A DNA stretch of 39,553 bases. Origin: CAYJXJ01 sp964374095 (GTDB lineage Bacteria; Elusimicrobiota; Elusimicrobia; UBA1565; UBA9628). The stretch is taken from positions 1 to 39,553 of the forward strand of contig CAYJXJ010000018.1 in NCBI GenBank assembly GCA_964374095.1, written 5' to 3'. The stretch's first letter is position 1, and each line of letters starts with the position of its first letter. Shown piece after piece: positions 7,690-14,703 of the stretch. Made by a program: the position numbers and the translations under genes. Below the pieces are notes generated by a model. It had not been told where the DNA came from. It searched no databases and saw only the letters and a program-made list of their open reading frames with translations.

Positions 7690-8099
7690 GATTTGCTCCT
7701 CTCCATGCTTCTAAGGATAGGGCAGTGATCGGTGGTTCGGCCGCTGTGACACGAACGGAGAAGTTCCTTAAGCACGCGTCCCATGGCTTGAAGACGCTCG
7801 ATACGGCCTTCCACATCGGTCAGCTTGGCCTGAGCCCGGCGCTTGACGTCCGCGCACCGAGCTCTGCCCCTTAGCCTCAGCCGAAGCAGTTCCGCAATCT
7901 CTTTCAAGCTAAATCCCAATTCCTGCGCGTTTTTGATGAAGCCGAGCTTCCGGACCGCGTCCGGTCCGTAAAGCCGGTAGCCGGAGTCGCGGTACCCATC
8001 CGGGCTCAGGAGCCGCCGACGCTCGTAGTAACGCAGGGTCTCCACGTTGACTCCTGACTGCTTGGCGACCTGGCCGATGGTCAGTCTCTTTGGTTGCAT
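7686..8099 (-). CDS. merR: Mercury-type MerR transcriptional regulator
   Basis: 137 residues. The N-terminal winged helix-turn-helix (TIGQVAKQSGVNVETLRYYERRRLL) is followed by a dimerisation helix. The three mercury ligands of classical MerR fall at the same positions: Cys82 (RARCADVK), Cys117 and Cys126 (CHSGRTTDHC). This pattern is specific for Hg(II) sensing in the family. It is the first gene of its own operon, so it should control its own synthesis from the promoter at 8117-8148. GAGGAG lies before the ATG. Confidence 0.92.
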   Translation of the reverse strand: MQPKRLTIGQVAKQSGVNVETLRYYERRRLLSPDGYRDSGYRLYGPDAVRKLGFIKNAQELGFSLKEIAELLRLRLRGRARCADVKRRAQAKLTDVEGRIERLQAMGRVLKELLRSCHSGRTTDHCPILRSMERSKS

Positions 8100-8116
8100 G
8101 ATGCCTCCTCATGGAT

Positions 8117-8148
8117 AGTATAAACCATGTACCTAGGTACGGAGTCAA
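8117..8148 (-). promoter_or_regulatory. mer-type promoter and operator
   Basis: On the minus strand TTGACT (8148-8143) and TATACT (8122-8117) are separated by 20 bp, the long spacer that MerR proteins need to distort. The spacer contains the perfect palindrome GTACCTAGGTAC (8129-8140), and the bases TTGACTCCGTAC match the start of known mer operators. Confidence 0.9.
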
Positions 8149-8486
8149 TCGCTCTCTCGGCCCTTTGGGGGCCATGTCCCCGGGCGCAGTCTAGGCCCTA
8201 CGGTGGAGACCGCCGCGTCGGTGGAAAGCTGGCACGACCAGGGCGAGCCGCACCCCGAGAACTAAGAGAGCCCCCGTGCCCGGGAGAGGGCGGGGACTCT
8301 CTGTTCGCCTGCGCTCCTGCGTCGGCCCAAACGATCTCTGTGGAGATTTCAGAACCATCCCTTGCCAAAACTGGAGCCACCCGTCAGGACCCAGACATGC
8401 CTAAACACCGCCCAAACACCCCCTTGATACCCCCTGGACGGCGGGGTATACTCTCCCGAAGGTGCCAGGTGCCTACTTTTCCCTAC
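8149..8486. other. Intergenic stretch with an orphan plus-strand promoter
   Basis: No gene is visible. It holds TTGATA (8424-8429), a 17-bp spacer and TATACT (8447-8452) on the plus strand, with no plus-strand gene downstream. ATACCCC/GGGGTAT (8427-8433 and 8443-8449) overlap this promoter as a hairpin or operator. GGTGCC is repeated at 8461-8466 and 8468-8473, just before the 3' end of the caspase-like gene. Confidence 0.5.
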
Positions 8487-9932
8487 TTAGTCGGACCGCC
8501 CGATCTTCACCTGAGGAACCTGATCTCGCCCGTAGTAGCGTCGAGCCAGGTAGGTGACGTTCGCGCGGAGATAACTCTCGAGCTCCGAGAGGTCGATGCG
8601 GCCGTTCTTGTTCCCGGTCGGCGCCTTATCCGCCTCGCCTCCCCAGCCCTTCAGGAGATACTCCGTGAACAAGCTGCCGCGCCCGTTCTCCCCCCACGAA
8701 GCGACCTGGTCCATCGCGCCGGCGGATAAGACCGTGATCGTTTCCGGAACTGCGGGGGTCTTTACGGTCAGGACCAGGGGAGAGGCGTTGGGGATCAGCG
8801 TGCCGCCCTGGCTGGTTCCGGAGAAACAGGCCTCCAGGACGACAGTGACGGAAACCGCGGGGAGCTTCCCCAGGTTCGAGTAGAGCAACTCCAGCGGGAA
8901 GCCGTTGAGATCGAGCCGTCCGGCGTCGGCGTCGGCCGGCACCAGATAGGATTGCCCTTTCGTGGACGGAGCCCCGTGCCCGGCGTAGTAGACGTAGACC
9001 TTGGAGTGTCCCGGCTTGACCCAGTCGAAGAGCTGGCCCTTGTGATCCTTGTCGGTGCCGAAGACTCGGGCGAACTGGGCCCCCGTGGCATCCTTAAGAT
9101 AGATGATGTTTCCCTCGCGCACGCCCAGCACCGACAGCGCCAGACGCCGGAACCCTTCTGCGTCCGCGTAGGCGGGCAGGACGTCGGGGATTTCCTTGCC
9201 CAAGCGCCCGTAGTCGGCGTTGGCGATGATGACGGCGATGTCATCGGGACGGGACTCGCCCTTGGGGAAATTGGAGACCAGCGGTTCCAGGGGAAATCGC
9301 GGCTTTGACGCCGGCTGGGGCGCGGCAGGAGCGGCTGCGGAAACCGGGCGGACGCCGCCGCCGGCGACGAATCGCTGCAGTTCGTTGGAGGCGATCAGCT
9401 TGGCCTCCAGTTTTCGCCGCGCGTCCTCGACGGCCTCCGCGATCTTGAACGTCGTCGCCGGGAACGGGATCGTCTTGGCGCCCGCGGCTTGGATGGTGGC
9501 CACCGGGTTGCGCCCGGAATCCGAGAAGGACACCTCCGTCTCGAAGCTGGTCGTCGCCAGCGCCCCCGTCCCCAAATTCGCCGAGGCATCGAGATTGGCG
9601 ACGAGGTCGCAGCCGGCCTGAGACGCTTCCTCGAGGCTCGCCGCCCGACGGACCTCCTTGAAATGGCGGGTCAATAACTCGATTACACGCTCGACCAGAG
9701 CCTCTCCCTTGTAGGGGGCCATGTTGACCAGCTTGAAAGGGTTGGAGGTGCCGTTTTTGGCGTCGAGTTCCCGGATCGTCTCGCGCGTGTGGGCGGAAAC
9801 GACCAGGGCCAAGGTGGTCGAGCCGTAAGCAGGAGGGACATGCGCTTGCGGGGCGTGCGAACCGGGGGTTGACGCGACGCAGGCCTCGAGCAGGGTCGCC
9901 GCGAGGGCGATGAATGGGAGCTTGGTTCTCAT
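8487..9932 (-). CDS. Caspase-like (peptidase C14) lipoprotein
   Basis: 481 residues from ATG 9932, chosen because it begins a lipoprotein signal (MRTKLPFIALAATLLEAC, lipobox Cys18). An N-terminal domain (about 40-180) is unassigned and is followed by an Ala/Pro linker. The C-terminal caspase domain starts near 230 (DDIAVIIANADYG). Catalytic His319 is in YYAGHGAP and catalytic Cys369 is in LEACFSG. An EF-hand-like loop (NKNGRIDLSELESYL, about 441-455) follows, as in other bacterial C14 proteins. It would sit outside the cytoplasmic membrane, anchored by lipid. No effector or regulator gene is next to it. Confidence 0.88.
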   Translation of the reverse strand: MRTKLPFIALAATLLEACVASTPGSHAPQAHVPPAYGSTTLALVVSAHTRETIRELDAKNGTSNPFKLVNMAPYKGEALVERVIELLTRHFKEVRRAASLEEASQAGCDLVANLDASANLGTGALATTSFETEVSFSDSGRNPVATIQAAGAKTIPFPATTFKIAEAVEDARRKLEAKLIASNELQRFVAGGGVRPVSAAAPAAPQPASKPRFPLEPLVSNFPKGESRPDDIAVIIANADYGRLGKEIPDVLPAYADAEGFRRLALSVLGVREGNIIYLKDATGAQFARVFGTDKDHKGQLFDWVKPGHSKVYVYYAGHGAPSTKGQSYLVPADADAGRLDLNGFPLELLYSNLGKLPAVSVTVVLEACFSGTSQGGTLIPNASPLVLTVKTPAVPETITVLSAGAMDQVASWGENGRGSLFTEYLLKGWGGEADKAPTGNKNGRIDLSELESYLRANVTYLARRYYGRDQVPQVKIGRSD

Positions 9933-10079
9933 AAAGACCCACTGTATCAACGCGGAGATCGACTTTGACTTTGTAGGAGATTCAAGGGCACTTTGTCTCG
10001 ACAAGTTTTCGCTCTCCGTAGAGGATAACTCCGAAATCATCTGCTCGTCAAGGCCGGCGGGGGTCCCTGATCCTCAGCT

Positions 10080-10309
10080 ACGGTCGACTTCGTGAAACAA
10101 CTCAAAAAGGGCCATCGCCCTTTGGTGCCGACGGTGAATGGAAGAGCCGAGGTCGTGGTCCAGGACGCAGATTCCTACCAGAGACTCTTGGAGATGGCGG
10201 AAAGTTTTGAGGCCATTTCAGCTGTTCAAGAAGGGATGGCGCAGGCCAAGCGCGGGCAAGGGATATCCCTGGAGCAGTTCGATAAGCGCATGCGAAAGAA
10301 GCATGGCAT
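10080..10309 (+). pseudogene. Phd/YefM-type antitoxin remnant, 5' end missing
   Basis: Codons from about 10083 encode VDFVKQLKKGHRPL and continue to MRKKHGI, closely matching the intact antitoxin at 15761. The first 24 or so codons and the promoter are absent. At about 10306-10310 the match stops and the sequence becomes a CRISPR-like repeat. The frame runs on into the repeats to 10412, which is not expected to be meaningful. No toxin gene follows. Confidence 0.8.
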
Positions 10310-10476
10310 CCCGAGAGATGGCCTGAGAGCTGGCACATCAAGTCTGCGCCGGCCGGCACGTCCAGCTCCAGTCCTTCCTCCCGAGAGATGCCTGAGAGCT
10401 GGCACAGCGTGAGGCAGAGGGTTTGGGGGCTTGTGGCTTTGTCCTTCCTCCCGAGAGATGGCCGGAGAGCTGGCAC
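10310..10476 (+). CRISPR. CRISPR remnant, three repeats, type V-B-like
   Basis: Two nearly complete repeats (10371-10405, 35 nt; 10441-10476, 36 nt) and a 5'-truncated one (10310-10336) occur at 70-bp intervals with unlike spacers of 34 nt (10337-10370) and 35 nt (10406-10440). The repeat begins GTCCTTCCTC and ends GAGAGCTGGCAC. A 36-nt repeat with 5' GTC and 3' GAG-A-x-x-TGGCAC is how I remember Cas12b (C2c1) repeats. The copies differ by a deletion and a substitution, as in a decaying array. No cas gene, leader or tracrRNA was found in the window. Confidence 0.65.
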
Positions 10477-10530
10477 CATTTATCCCTCAGTTTCCGGCCC
10501 AGCCGAAAAAATCGACTCCCCTCCGGAACC

Positions 10531-10559
10531 TTGACAGAAGGCTGTCGTCCTGCTAAACT
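10531..10559 (+). promoter_or_regulatory. Promoter of the AbrB/RelE-like module
   Basis: TTGACA (10531-10536), a 17-bp spacer and TAAACT (10554-10559). An AAGGAGGG Shine-Dalgarno (10587-10594) precedes ATG 10598. Confidence 0.85.
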
Positions 10560-10597
10560 AGAAGTGTGGAAGTAGGGAAGTAAGCAAAGGAGGGTTT

Positions 10598-10873
10598 ATG
10601 TCGCATCTCATGGTTTCGCCAGTGACCAACAAAGGCCAAGTGACCCTGCCAAAAGCCGTCCGGGACGTGCTCGGACTCAAGTCAGGGCCTGAAATGGTGG
10701 CCTTCCGTGTGGAACGTAACGGGAAGGTGGAAATCGTGTCTGTCGAGATTAAGGAGAAGAAGGCTTCTCCGTACAACGAAGAAGAGTGGGCAAAGATCGG
10801 GAGATTGTCCGCGCAACGCGGGAAGTCGTTTGCCTCCGCTAAGGCGGCGAAGAAGCACGTCAAAAGCCTGTAG
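10598..10873 (+). CDS. AbrB/MazE-type antitoxin
   Basis: 91 residues. The swapped-hairpin AbrB DNA-binding domain covers residues 6-48 (VTNKGQVTLPKAVRDVLGLKSG). The charged C-terminal half should wrap the toxin. It is followed after five bases by a RelE-like gene, a common antitoxin-toxin order. The promoter and ribosome-binding site are strong. A damaged copy of its last codons lies at 15573. Confidence 0.88.
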   Translation: MSHLMVSPVTNKGQVTLPKAVRDVLGLKSGPEMVAFRVERNGKVEIVSVEIKEKKASPYNEEEWAKIGRLSAQRGKSFASAKAAKKHVKSL

Positions 10874-10878
10874 CTCGC

Positions 10879-11181
10879 GTGCGCTTCGAGTTCAAGCCCT
10901 CCTTCGGCCGCTCCCTGAAGCATCTGCACCCAAGAGAGCAAGCTGGGGTCAGGGAAGCGGCGGACAAATTGATCGACTTCTATAACAGCGGAGAGAAAAC
11001 GCCTGGTCTGGGCATCGACCATTTGCGGGGGCCGTTCTGGGAGGCGAGGGCCGGTCTCCGCGTACGATTGCTTTATCGCTGGCAAAAAGATTTGATCGAG
11101 TTCGTGCTGGCGGGGAACCACGACGACGTCAAGCGCTTCCTCAAGAGCGGCGCGCTCAGGCAAGGGCGTCTGGCGGGATGA
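10879..11181 (+). CDS. RelE/ParE-like toxin
   Basis: 100 residues from a GTG start. FKPSFGRSLKHLHP and the core GIDHLRGPFWEARAGLRVRLLYRW, then FVLAGNHDDVKRFLK, match the RelE/gp49-like mRNA-interferase fold (two helices, then a sheet). The partner antitoxin is just upstream and the pair should be autoregulated. The RNase role is family knowledge. A 5' fragment of a second copy is present near 15622-15690. Confidence 0.85.
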   Translation: MRFEFKPSFGRSLKHLHPREQAGVREAADKLIDFYNSGEKTPGLGIDHLRGPFWEARAGLRVRLLYRWQKDLIEFVLAGNHDDVKRFLKSGALRQGRLAG

Positions 11182-11218
11182 CTCGCGCGGGGGCAAACTG
11201 CTGCAGGAAATCACCGTC

Positions 11219-11380
11219 ATGGTCGTTTCTTACGTACCGCGGTCGGAACTCAGGAAGAATCTCGCGGCGCTGAGAGCTTTCCTCCACCGTTTTGGACGCG
11301 AAGCAAATCAAGGAGAAGTCGGCATCATCAACGGCAACTATTACGGCATTTCGAGTTACGATGCAGGCGGAGGCAATTGA
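11219..11380 (+). CDS. Small unknown protein, first of a three-gene chain
   Basis: 53 residues. The N-terminal half is basic and helical (RSELRKNLAALRAFLHRFGRE) and the C-terminal half is rich in Gly, Tyr and Asn (GIINGNYYGISSYDAGGGN). No family is recognised. Its stop codon is one base before the next ATG, so the pair looks coupled. The position between toxin-antitoxin modules suggests a similar role, without direct support. Confidence 0.5.
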   Translation: MVVSYVPRSELRKNLAALRAFLHRFGREANQGEVGIINGNYYGISSYDAGGGN

Positions 11381-11381
11381 A

Positions 11382-11693
11382 ATGAAAACCAAACGAAGAG
11401 ATCCTGAGCAGGCGCTTCTTGCCCGCTCTCTTGGCGCCTCGCGTGTCGTCAAGGTCAAGGACGGCCGAACTCGCGGGCCCTTGGAATGGATTGAGATGGG
11501 GCAGGCCCTCCAGCAGAGGCTCATATCGCGGGGGGGAAGACCAAGCGATCCGCGATGGGATACCAAACGCCTAGTCCCCTTCCATCGCAAAACTTGGAAC
11601 CGACTGACTCGAAAGGCTCGGAGCATGAGCGCTCGCGGCCGCAAGGTCGGCCCGGCGCAACTCGCCGCGATTCTCATTGAACAAAACATATGA
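11382..11693 (+). CDS. Unknown small basic protein, second of the chain
   Basis: 103 residues, starting directly after the previous stop. The C-terminal 50 residues (RLVPFHRKTWNRLTRKARSM, then GRKVGPAQLAAILIEQNI) look like a ribbon-helix-helix or similar DNA-binding unit. The same 40 residues occur almost unchanged at the end of the chimera at 15450-15571, so this end has moved as a unit. It may be the antitoxin of a new toxin pair; that is inference. Confidence 0.6.
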   Translation: MKTKRRDPEQALLARSLGASRVVKVKDGRTRGPLEWIEMGQALQQRLISRGGRPSDPRWDTKRLVPFHRKTWNRLTRKARSMSARGRKVGPAQLAAILIEQNI

Positions 11694-11839
11694 TGCTGAG
11701 ACCTCGGCGACGACTGGCGAAGTTGCCTGACGCGACTCAACGCCGTCTACTCCAGCATTTGCCAATCGCAGGCAGCCACCGTTCGCCTACTAAGAAGGTG
11801 GCCGCGAGCCGTTTCTCGATGAGAAAGCTCGCTGCATGA
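11690..11839 (+). CDS. Small basic protein, third of the chain
   Basis: 49 residues, overlapping the previous stop. KLPDATQRRLLQHL and SHRSPTKK resemble GLPAASRRRVLRHF and DHRSPSK of the small gene at 16352, which also follows a toxin gene. This shared tail supports a real but uncharacterised gene type. There are no known domains. Confidence 0.4.
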   Translation: MMLRPRRRLAKLPDATQRRLLQHLPIAGSHRSPTKKVAASRFSMRKLAA

Positions 11840-11916
11840 GTCTCTCCGAAGCTCAATCGCGTTCGACACGCATGCGGTAAAAATTGTATTTTTCTCTTTA
11901 GTTCTCACTACTTTTC

Positions 11917-11941
11917 GTCCCCGTAGCTCAATGGATAGAGC
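11917..11941 (+). pseudogene. 5' fragment of tRNA-Arg(UCU)
   Basis: The first 25 bases match the two complete tRNA-Arg genes (acceptor and D-arm), then the sequence diverges. Upstream, 11850-11916 also resembles the region before the second tRNA (AAGCTCAATCGCG, TTGTATTTTTCTCTT). CCCCGTAG (11919-11926) is complementary to CTACGGGG (11953-11960). It marks an old recombination junction. Confidence 0.8.
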
Positions 11942-11996
11942 CCCTGTTACTGCTACGGGGAGGAAGAAACGTAATAAAAATAGATAATTTCAAATC

Positions 11997-12137
11997 ATGA
12001 ACGACGCAGATCAAAATCCCGAGACTCGCATCGCCCTGTTCCAGCGGAAAGAAGTCCGCCGTGACGCGGAGTTTTCCAAAGGGTGGGGGCGGATTGCCAC
12101 CCTCCTCCCCAAACTCAGCGCGGAGGCGACTCCATGA
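11997..12137 (+). pseudogene. BRO-N-type gene, N-terminal piece
   Basis: An ATG at 11997 opens a 46-codon frame. Its first 24 residues (ETRIALFQRKEVRRDA) look like the start of phage BRO/antirepressor proteins. The continuation of that protein (SWWFVITDVVAAL) is found at 13042. Codons after 12068 are read from inserted DNA and overlap the start of the zeta-like gene. If translated, the short product would couple translation into that gene. Confidence 0.6.
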
Positions 12138-12712
12138 AAACGGCGCCAGAGTTGTTCGTCATCGCCGGTCCCAATGGCGCCGGGAAGACGACTTTTGCCC
12201 GGGAGTTTCTTCCGCGCTTCGCGAAGTGCCGGGAGTTCGTGAACGCCGACCTGATTGCAGGCGGGCTTTCGCCGTTTTCTCCCGGAACGGTGGCGATGGA
12301 GGCCGGCCGCATCATGCTCGGAAAGATCGGCGAGTTGGCCGCGCAGCGGCACACCTTCGCGTTCGAGACGACACTTTCCGGCAGAGGCTACCTGGCGCTC
12401 TTCAGAAAGCTGAAGAAGGGAGGCTACCGGATCCATATCGTGTTCCTGTGGTTGCCCCGCGTCGAGCTCGCGATTGGGCGGGTGAAGGACCGAGTCCGCC
12501 GGGGCGGGCATTCCGTGCCGGAGCACGACATACGAAGAAGGTTCGAGCGCGGAGTGCGGAACCTGCTGATGGAGTATCACCCCTTGGTGGACACTTGGGG
12601 TCTTTTCGACAACTCAGGGAGCGATCCTCAACTCATCGCGCGAGCGGATGGCGGCGAGATCATCGTCGTGGATGCACCCCTGTTCCTGAAGATCAAGGGA
12701 GGACTAAAATGA
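12134..12712 (+). CDS. Zeta-toxin-like P-loop kinase
   Basis: 192 residues. Walker A is GPNGAGKTTFAREFLP (about 12-27). FVNADLIAGGLSPFSP, then FAFETTLSGRGYL, match the AAA_33/zeta-like group, whose classical members phosphorylate UDP-GlcNAc and poison cell-wall synthesis. The Lys/Arg-rich lid (RVKDRVRRGGHSVPEHDIRRRF) is present. The ATG overlaps the previous short frame (ATGA). A 65-residue partner gene overlaps its stop. It may be a toxin or a repair/salvage kinase; the target is not provable here. Confidence 0.85.
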   Translation: MKTAPELFVIAGPNGAGKTTFAREFLPRFAKCREFVNADLIAGGLSPFSPGTVAMEAGRIMLGKIGELAAQRHTFAFETTLSGRGYLALFRKLKKGGYRIHIVFLWLPRVELAIGRVKDRVRRGGHSVPEHDIRRRFERGVRNLLMEYHPLVDTWGLFDNSGSDPQLIARADGGEIIVVDAPLFLKIKGGLK

Positions 12713-12906
12713 GCGTGAAACGAAAACGCGCGCGACGGATTCCCACGGTCGTGCAGAATGCCGGGAAAGCCCTCCGGATCGCCGTCGCAAAGACGATCGA
12801 GGAGCATCGCCTGAGCGGCGATCCGATCGTGGTCTGGAAGAACGGCCGCGTGGTCAAGATTCCGGCGAACAGGATTCCCCGCAGGAAGGCGAGCGCAACG
12901 CACTAA
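12709..12906 (+). CDS. Small partner of the zeta-like kinase
   Basis: 65 residues overlapping the kinase stop by four bases. A basic N-terminus is followed by an amphipathic helix and GDPIVVWKNGRVVKIPANRI, a beta-hairpin seen in short proteins encoded beside zeta-like kinases. It may be the antitoxin, although classical epsilon antitoxins precede zeta. Confidence 0.65.
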   Translation: MSVKRKRARRIPTVVQNAGKALRIAVAKTIEEHRLSGDPIVVWKNGRVVKIPANRIPRRKASATH

Positions 12907-12925
12907 AGTGGCGCAATCGAGGCTT

Positions 12926-13041
12926 ATGAAAATAAATCGCACGAAAAGATCCGGCTTCGATAATTATCTTGAGAAGAGCCTTCGCGCAGAGCCAGCCGCA
13001 CGAACGCTGTTTCTGGGCGAACTGAAAAAGGCGCCGCTGGC
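12926..13041 (+). pseudogene. Antidote-protein N-terminal fragment
   Basis: From ATG 12926 the frame gives FDNYLEKSLRAEPAARTLFLGEL, which resembles the start of HigA-like addiction-module antidote proteins. The helix-turn-helix part is missing: the sequence runs into the resumed BRO fragment at about 13042, out of frame, and stops at 13087. Confidence 0.5.
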
Positions 13042-13218
13042 GACGCGTCCTGGTGGTTTGTCATCACCGATGTCGTCGCCGCATTGACCGATTCGCCTGC
13101 TCCAGGCGACTACTTGAAGAAACTGCGAAAACGCGATCCATCGCTGGCTGAGGCCTTTAAAGGGGGGGACAACTTGTCCCCCCTTATTCTCTCATGCTGT
13201 TGTCTCCAGCAGGCCTGA
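13042..13218 (+). pseudogene. BRO-N-type gene, continuation fragment
   Basis: The frame from 13042 gives DASWWFVITDVVAALTDS and GDYLKKLRKRDPSLAEAF, the core of a BRO-N/antirepressor domain, then breaks near 13160-13195. It begins with GACGCG, the same six bases at which the N-terminal piece was interrupted (12063-12068). Confidence 0.7.
13163..13183 (+). terminator. Terminator-like hairpin
   Basis: GGGGGGAC, a 5-base loop and GTCCCCCC form an 8-bp stem followed by TTATTCT. It lies between the BRO fragment and the esterase homologue. Confidence 0.55.
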
Positions 13219-14556
13219 CATTGGCGCTGTCCCTGGCGGGCCTGGCCGGAGCGAGCCCCTTCCTTCCCATCCGCTCGATTGATCCGGCCGACACGGACTA
13301 CTCCGACCTCGAAGCCTTCGGCGAGTCCATCGGCTCGGCGAGACTGGTCCTGCTCGGGGAGCAGACGCATGGCGACGGAGCGGCCTTCCTGGCCAAAACG
13401 CGCCTCATTAAATACCTTCACGCGCGCAAGGGCTTCAGTATCCTGGCCTTTGAGACCGGCATGCTCGACGCTCGCCTGGCCTGGGCGCAACTGCGCTCCG
13501 GCGCACCCATGGCCAATATCCGCGAGGGGTTGAGCATTTGGAGCTGGAGCGAGCAGCTCGGGCCGCTTCTTAAACACGTCTCGACCTCATCGGGCAGCCA
13601 GCGGCCATTGGAACTCGCAGGCTTCGACTGTCAGACCTTCCTTCCGCTGTCCGCGAAACGACTCGGGCCCGAGCTCGAGCGCGTCCTCTCGCAACTGGGA
13701 TTACTGGACTTGACGGAGCGGCTGCGCCCCGCGATGCGGGCGCTGACCGAGTACGCGGCGCGGCCGACTCCTGAGGAGCGAGTGCTGTGGTTGTCAACGC
13801 TAAAAGAGGCCCATGCCGGCGCTAAGCAGAGAGGAGGCGCGCCGCATCCTGGGTGGGCCTGATGCCGCATTCTGGGGACAGTTCCTCGAGTCCACCGAGG
13901 CCTTCGCCGGGTATCATTGGGCCGGGCCCAACTCAGACCTGAACAACGCGCGCGACGCGCAAATGGCGCGCAACCTCCTCTGGCTTGCCGCGGCGCGTCC
14001 GGACGTCAAGATCGTGGTCTGGGCTGCGAATTTTCACGTCTTGCGCGAAGCTCGGGCGATCGAACCTATCCACGGTCCGATCCGACGCCTGGCGCGGCGC
14101 GTGATGTGGCCGGAATTGGAGTCATGGGTGTTCGACGACCTGGGCGGCATTGTTTTGTGGCTTTTCCATAAGCCGCCTGACGAGCGCCTGCCGATAGAAA
14201 CAGTCACGATGGGCGAACATCTCTGGAAAGCCCTGGGGACCCGGATGTACACGGTCGGCTTCACCGCGTTGGAGGGACGGCAGGGATTACCGGGTGGCCG
14301 AGCCGCGCGACTGCCTCCGCAGCTGCAGGGAGGGCTCGAGGATGAGTTCGCGCGCCGAGGCCTCGAACAGGCCTTCCTCGACTTGCGGCGCTCGGACCCA
14401 GAGCTCAGGCGCTCTAGGCCTGGCCGCCTATTTTGGGGATACGCGGCCGCGAAGGCCGACTGGTCGCGTGTCTATGACGGCGTCTTCCTCCAGCGCCGGA
14501 TGACTCCGAGCACGATTCCCCGGTCCAGAGCCGCGTCAGGCGCCACCAATCCGTGA
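13194..14556 (+). pseudogene. Erythromycin-esterase-family protein, frameshifted
   Basis: Two overlapping frames together cover one protein. The first (13194-13862) has a signal peptide (LLSPAGLTLALSLAGLAGAS), LGEQTHGDGAAF with the family's active-site Glu/His, and FETGMLDARL. The second (13813-14556) continues with AAFWGQFLESTEAF, WAANFHVLREAR and WSRVYDGVFL. The switch of frame lies at about 13805-13830. It could be a true inactivating indel, a sequencing error or programmed shifting; I see no slippery motif. The family hydrolyses macrolide lactones or other esters; the substrate here is unknown. Confidence 0.75.
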
Positions 14557-14703
14557 CAACGCAGGATGACCACTATGGATAAGCGATTGCCGGAGTGATT
14601 GGCCGGAGCTGGAGCGAATTTGTATGATTGCTTAGAAGACGATTGATGGTTTTTATTGACGCTGAATTTTCATCTAATTCCAATTATAAATTAAATAGAT
14701 TTC

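Noticed and set aside
8127..8729. A 200-codon plus-strand frame upstream of the caspase gene
   Set aside because: It begins inside the mer promoter, runs into the reverse of the caspase gene and has no domain or ribosome-binding site.
10310..10476. Reading the 70-bp repeats as a tandem riboswitch
   Set aside because: On the reverse strand CTCAGGC and GGAC recall glycine riboswitch pieces, but the other conserved bases are missing and the spacers are unlike. CRISPR spacing fits better.
13805..13830. Programmed ribosomal frameshift in the esterase homologue
   Set aside because: No slippery heptamer or following pseudoknot is visible at the frame change; an indel or read error is simpler.
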